From positions 5,529 to 69,528 of the forward strand of contig CALCEY010000001.1 in the NCBI GenBank assembly GCA_937900415.1: 64,000 nt of DNA, given 5' to 3'. The DNA comes from an uncultured Clostridia bacterium. Lineage in GTDB: Bacteria; Bacillota; Clostridia; Peptostreptococcales; Anaerovoracaceae. Below the pieces are notes generated by a model. The model did no database searches. It was not told the DNA's origin and saw only the letters and a program-made list of their open reading frames with translations. Each line of letters opens with the position of its first letter. Position 1 is the first letter of the stretch. Shown in pieces: positions 62,993 to 64,000 of the stretch. Position numbers and translations under genes: made by a program.

Positions 62993-64000
62993 ATGGACAT
63001 GTTTAACAGAGACGACAGGATAGGAATGTATTTGAGGCGCTACGCTGATGATTTCGTATTTGACGAGCTATCTGAAAATTATCTGAAGAAGGCGGAGCTT
63101 ACAAAAATTCTTGCGGGAGTTCCTATTCCTATACGAAAAACTGAATTGAATTCTATTTCTACTCTTGCTATTGCCAGAAACATGGCTTTTATAATTGGCT
63201 GCGACCCGGGCTTTAAATACAGGGATAATTATATATCTTTCATAATGAAACTTTTTGACAAGCGTTTTGCTCAAGGTCTCATAGCCGACGGCGTGGAAGC
63301 AGCTCAGAGAAAAGAATTTGAATATGCGTGTATTCAGTTCAGGGCGGCGATAATCATAGATCCGGCAAGCGTAGACGCTGTCTATTGCTACGGACGGGCA
63401 TGCAAAGATATTTATGAAAACGGTGAGGAAGAGGATTTCATTGCACGTTTTAAGGCAGAGTCCATCGAGGCATTTGAGGAGGTTACTCTTCGCAAGCCTG
63501 ATTTCGCCGAAGGCTATTATTTTTTAGGTTACGGATACATAAATTTGGGCCTTTATGTAAAAGCTAAGTTAACGTGGGAGGATTTTGTAAAACTTTCCGA
63601 CGATGAGGAAAAAAAGAAAGAAATAAGGGAGCGCCTGACTCTTATCGAGGAACCTGTAAAAATTGAGGAAGGTTATAATATGATTCTGTCCGGACGCATG
63701 GCGGAAGGCGCAGCAATCTTAAGTGAATACAAGGAAAGCAGATTTTCGGACTGGTGGCCGCTTTGGTACTATCTGGGAATCGCCCACAAGGAAATGAATA
63801 TGAAGGAAGAAGCGATAAGCGATTTTCTGAATGTTCTCAAGCTCTCTCCAAGCAATATAGATACCATGAAAGAGCTGGCAAAGCTTTATGAAGAAGAGGG
63901 TAACGAAGAAAAAGCGGAAAAATACAGAAAAAAGGCGGCTATAGTAGCGGAAAACATTGAAAAAGACAGGCTTGAGGCTATGGCGGGGAAAAAAGAAAAA
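62993..64000 (+). CDS. Tetratricopeptide-repeat protein (partial at the window end)
   Basis: The frame opens at ATG 62993, 3 nt after the radical SAM gene (GGGAGATATAGAAG upstream), and is still open after 336 codons. The N-terminal half (about 1-130) is hydrophilic and unassigned. From about 130 it forms paired helices of TPR type (KPDFAEGYYFLGYGYINLG; WWPLWYYLGIAHKEMNMKEEA; STIDTMKELAKLYEEEG-like). There is no signal peptide. It may serve as a scaffold for the two radical SAM proteins. Confidence 0.75.
   Translation, partial: MDMFNRDDRIGMYLRRYADDFVFDELSENYLKKAELTKILAGVPIPIRKTELNSISTLAIARNMAFIIGCDPGFKYRDNYISFIMKLFDKRFAQGLIADGVEAAQRKEFEYACIQFRAAIIIDPASVDAVYCYGRACKDIYENGEEEDFIARFKAESIEAFEEVTLRKPDFAEGYYFLGYGYINLGLYVKAKLTWEDFVKLSDDEEKKKEIRERLTLIEEPVKIEEGYNMILSGRMAEGAAILSEYKESRFSDWWPLWYYLGIAHKEMNMKEEAISDFLNVLKLSPSNIDTMKELAKLYEEEGNEEKAEKYRKKAAIVAENIEKDRLEAMAGKKEK

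Overview
The window reads as a chromosomal segment of an anaerobic, amino-acid-using Gram-positive bacterium of the class Clostridia. The reasons are the dcw cluster with mraZ, a PASTA-type SpoVD/FtsI and no ftsA; an MurE of the meso-diaminopimelate type; rubrerythrin, an oxygen-labile Fe-S serine dehydratase and Fe-S cysteine desulfidase; an arginine deiminase operon; TTG/GTG starts behind strong Shine-Dalgarno sites; and a moderate GC content with AT-rich intergenic DNA. A member of the Eubacteriales family XIII / Anaerovoracaceae group is my guess; the genus cannot be fixed from the sequence alone.

Layout. 0-5.3 kb: the 3' end of an unknown gene, a truncated agmatinase behind an intact sigma-54 promoter, tRNA-Ser, an orphan acyl carrier protein, a cysteine desulfidase (cyuA) divergent from a GntR/FCD regulator, and a PucR regulator. 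5.3-13.6 kb: the most unusual part. A creatininase-family hydrolase, a 28-residue membrane peptide and a sodium:solute symporter form one unit, downstream of a duplicated ~155-bp regulatory segment. A second unit begins at a textbook sigma-54 promoter with two tandem upstream sites and encodes a single-chain Fe-S serine-dehydratase-like enzyme, PanB, a PAS/AAA+/Fis sigma-54 activator and an alanine-dehydrogenase-like enzyme. Together these look like a self-regulated uptake and catabolic system for an amino-acid-derived compound, feeding keto acids, ammonia and possibly one-carbon units into metabolism; the substrate is unknown. 13.6-19.5 kb: accessory region with a decayed flavodoxin gene, a large NPKTG-anchored surface protein, a membrane-anchored lipase, a Cys-rich tandem DUF305 protein, a NimA-like flavoprotein and tRNA-Val.

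19.8-33.5 kb: arcB-arcA-arcC arginine fermentation operon, a long-type aminopeptidase P, a LysE-family exporter, exonuclease III, rubrerythrin, an AlkD-like glycosylase, an acyl-ACP thioesterase, an FtsX/LolD-type ABC exporter pair and a small membrane protein. 33.9-35.4 kb: a Cys-rich repeat protein transcribed away from mraZ.

35.5-64 kb is entirely on the + strand: mraZ-rsmH-ftsL-spoVD-murE-murF-mraY-murD-ftsW-murG-murA-divIB-ftsZ (cell-wall precursor synthesis and division), then a SpoU methyltransferase, pheS-pheT, zapA-mutS2, a DUF523 protein, argS, a small membrane protein, two adjacent radical SAM proteins and a TPR protein that runs off the end. No insertion sequence, prophage, CRISPR array or replication origin was seen.
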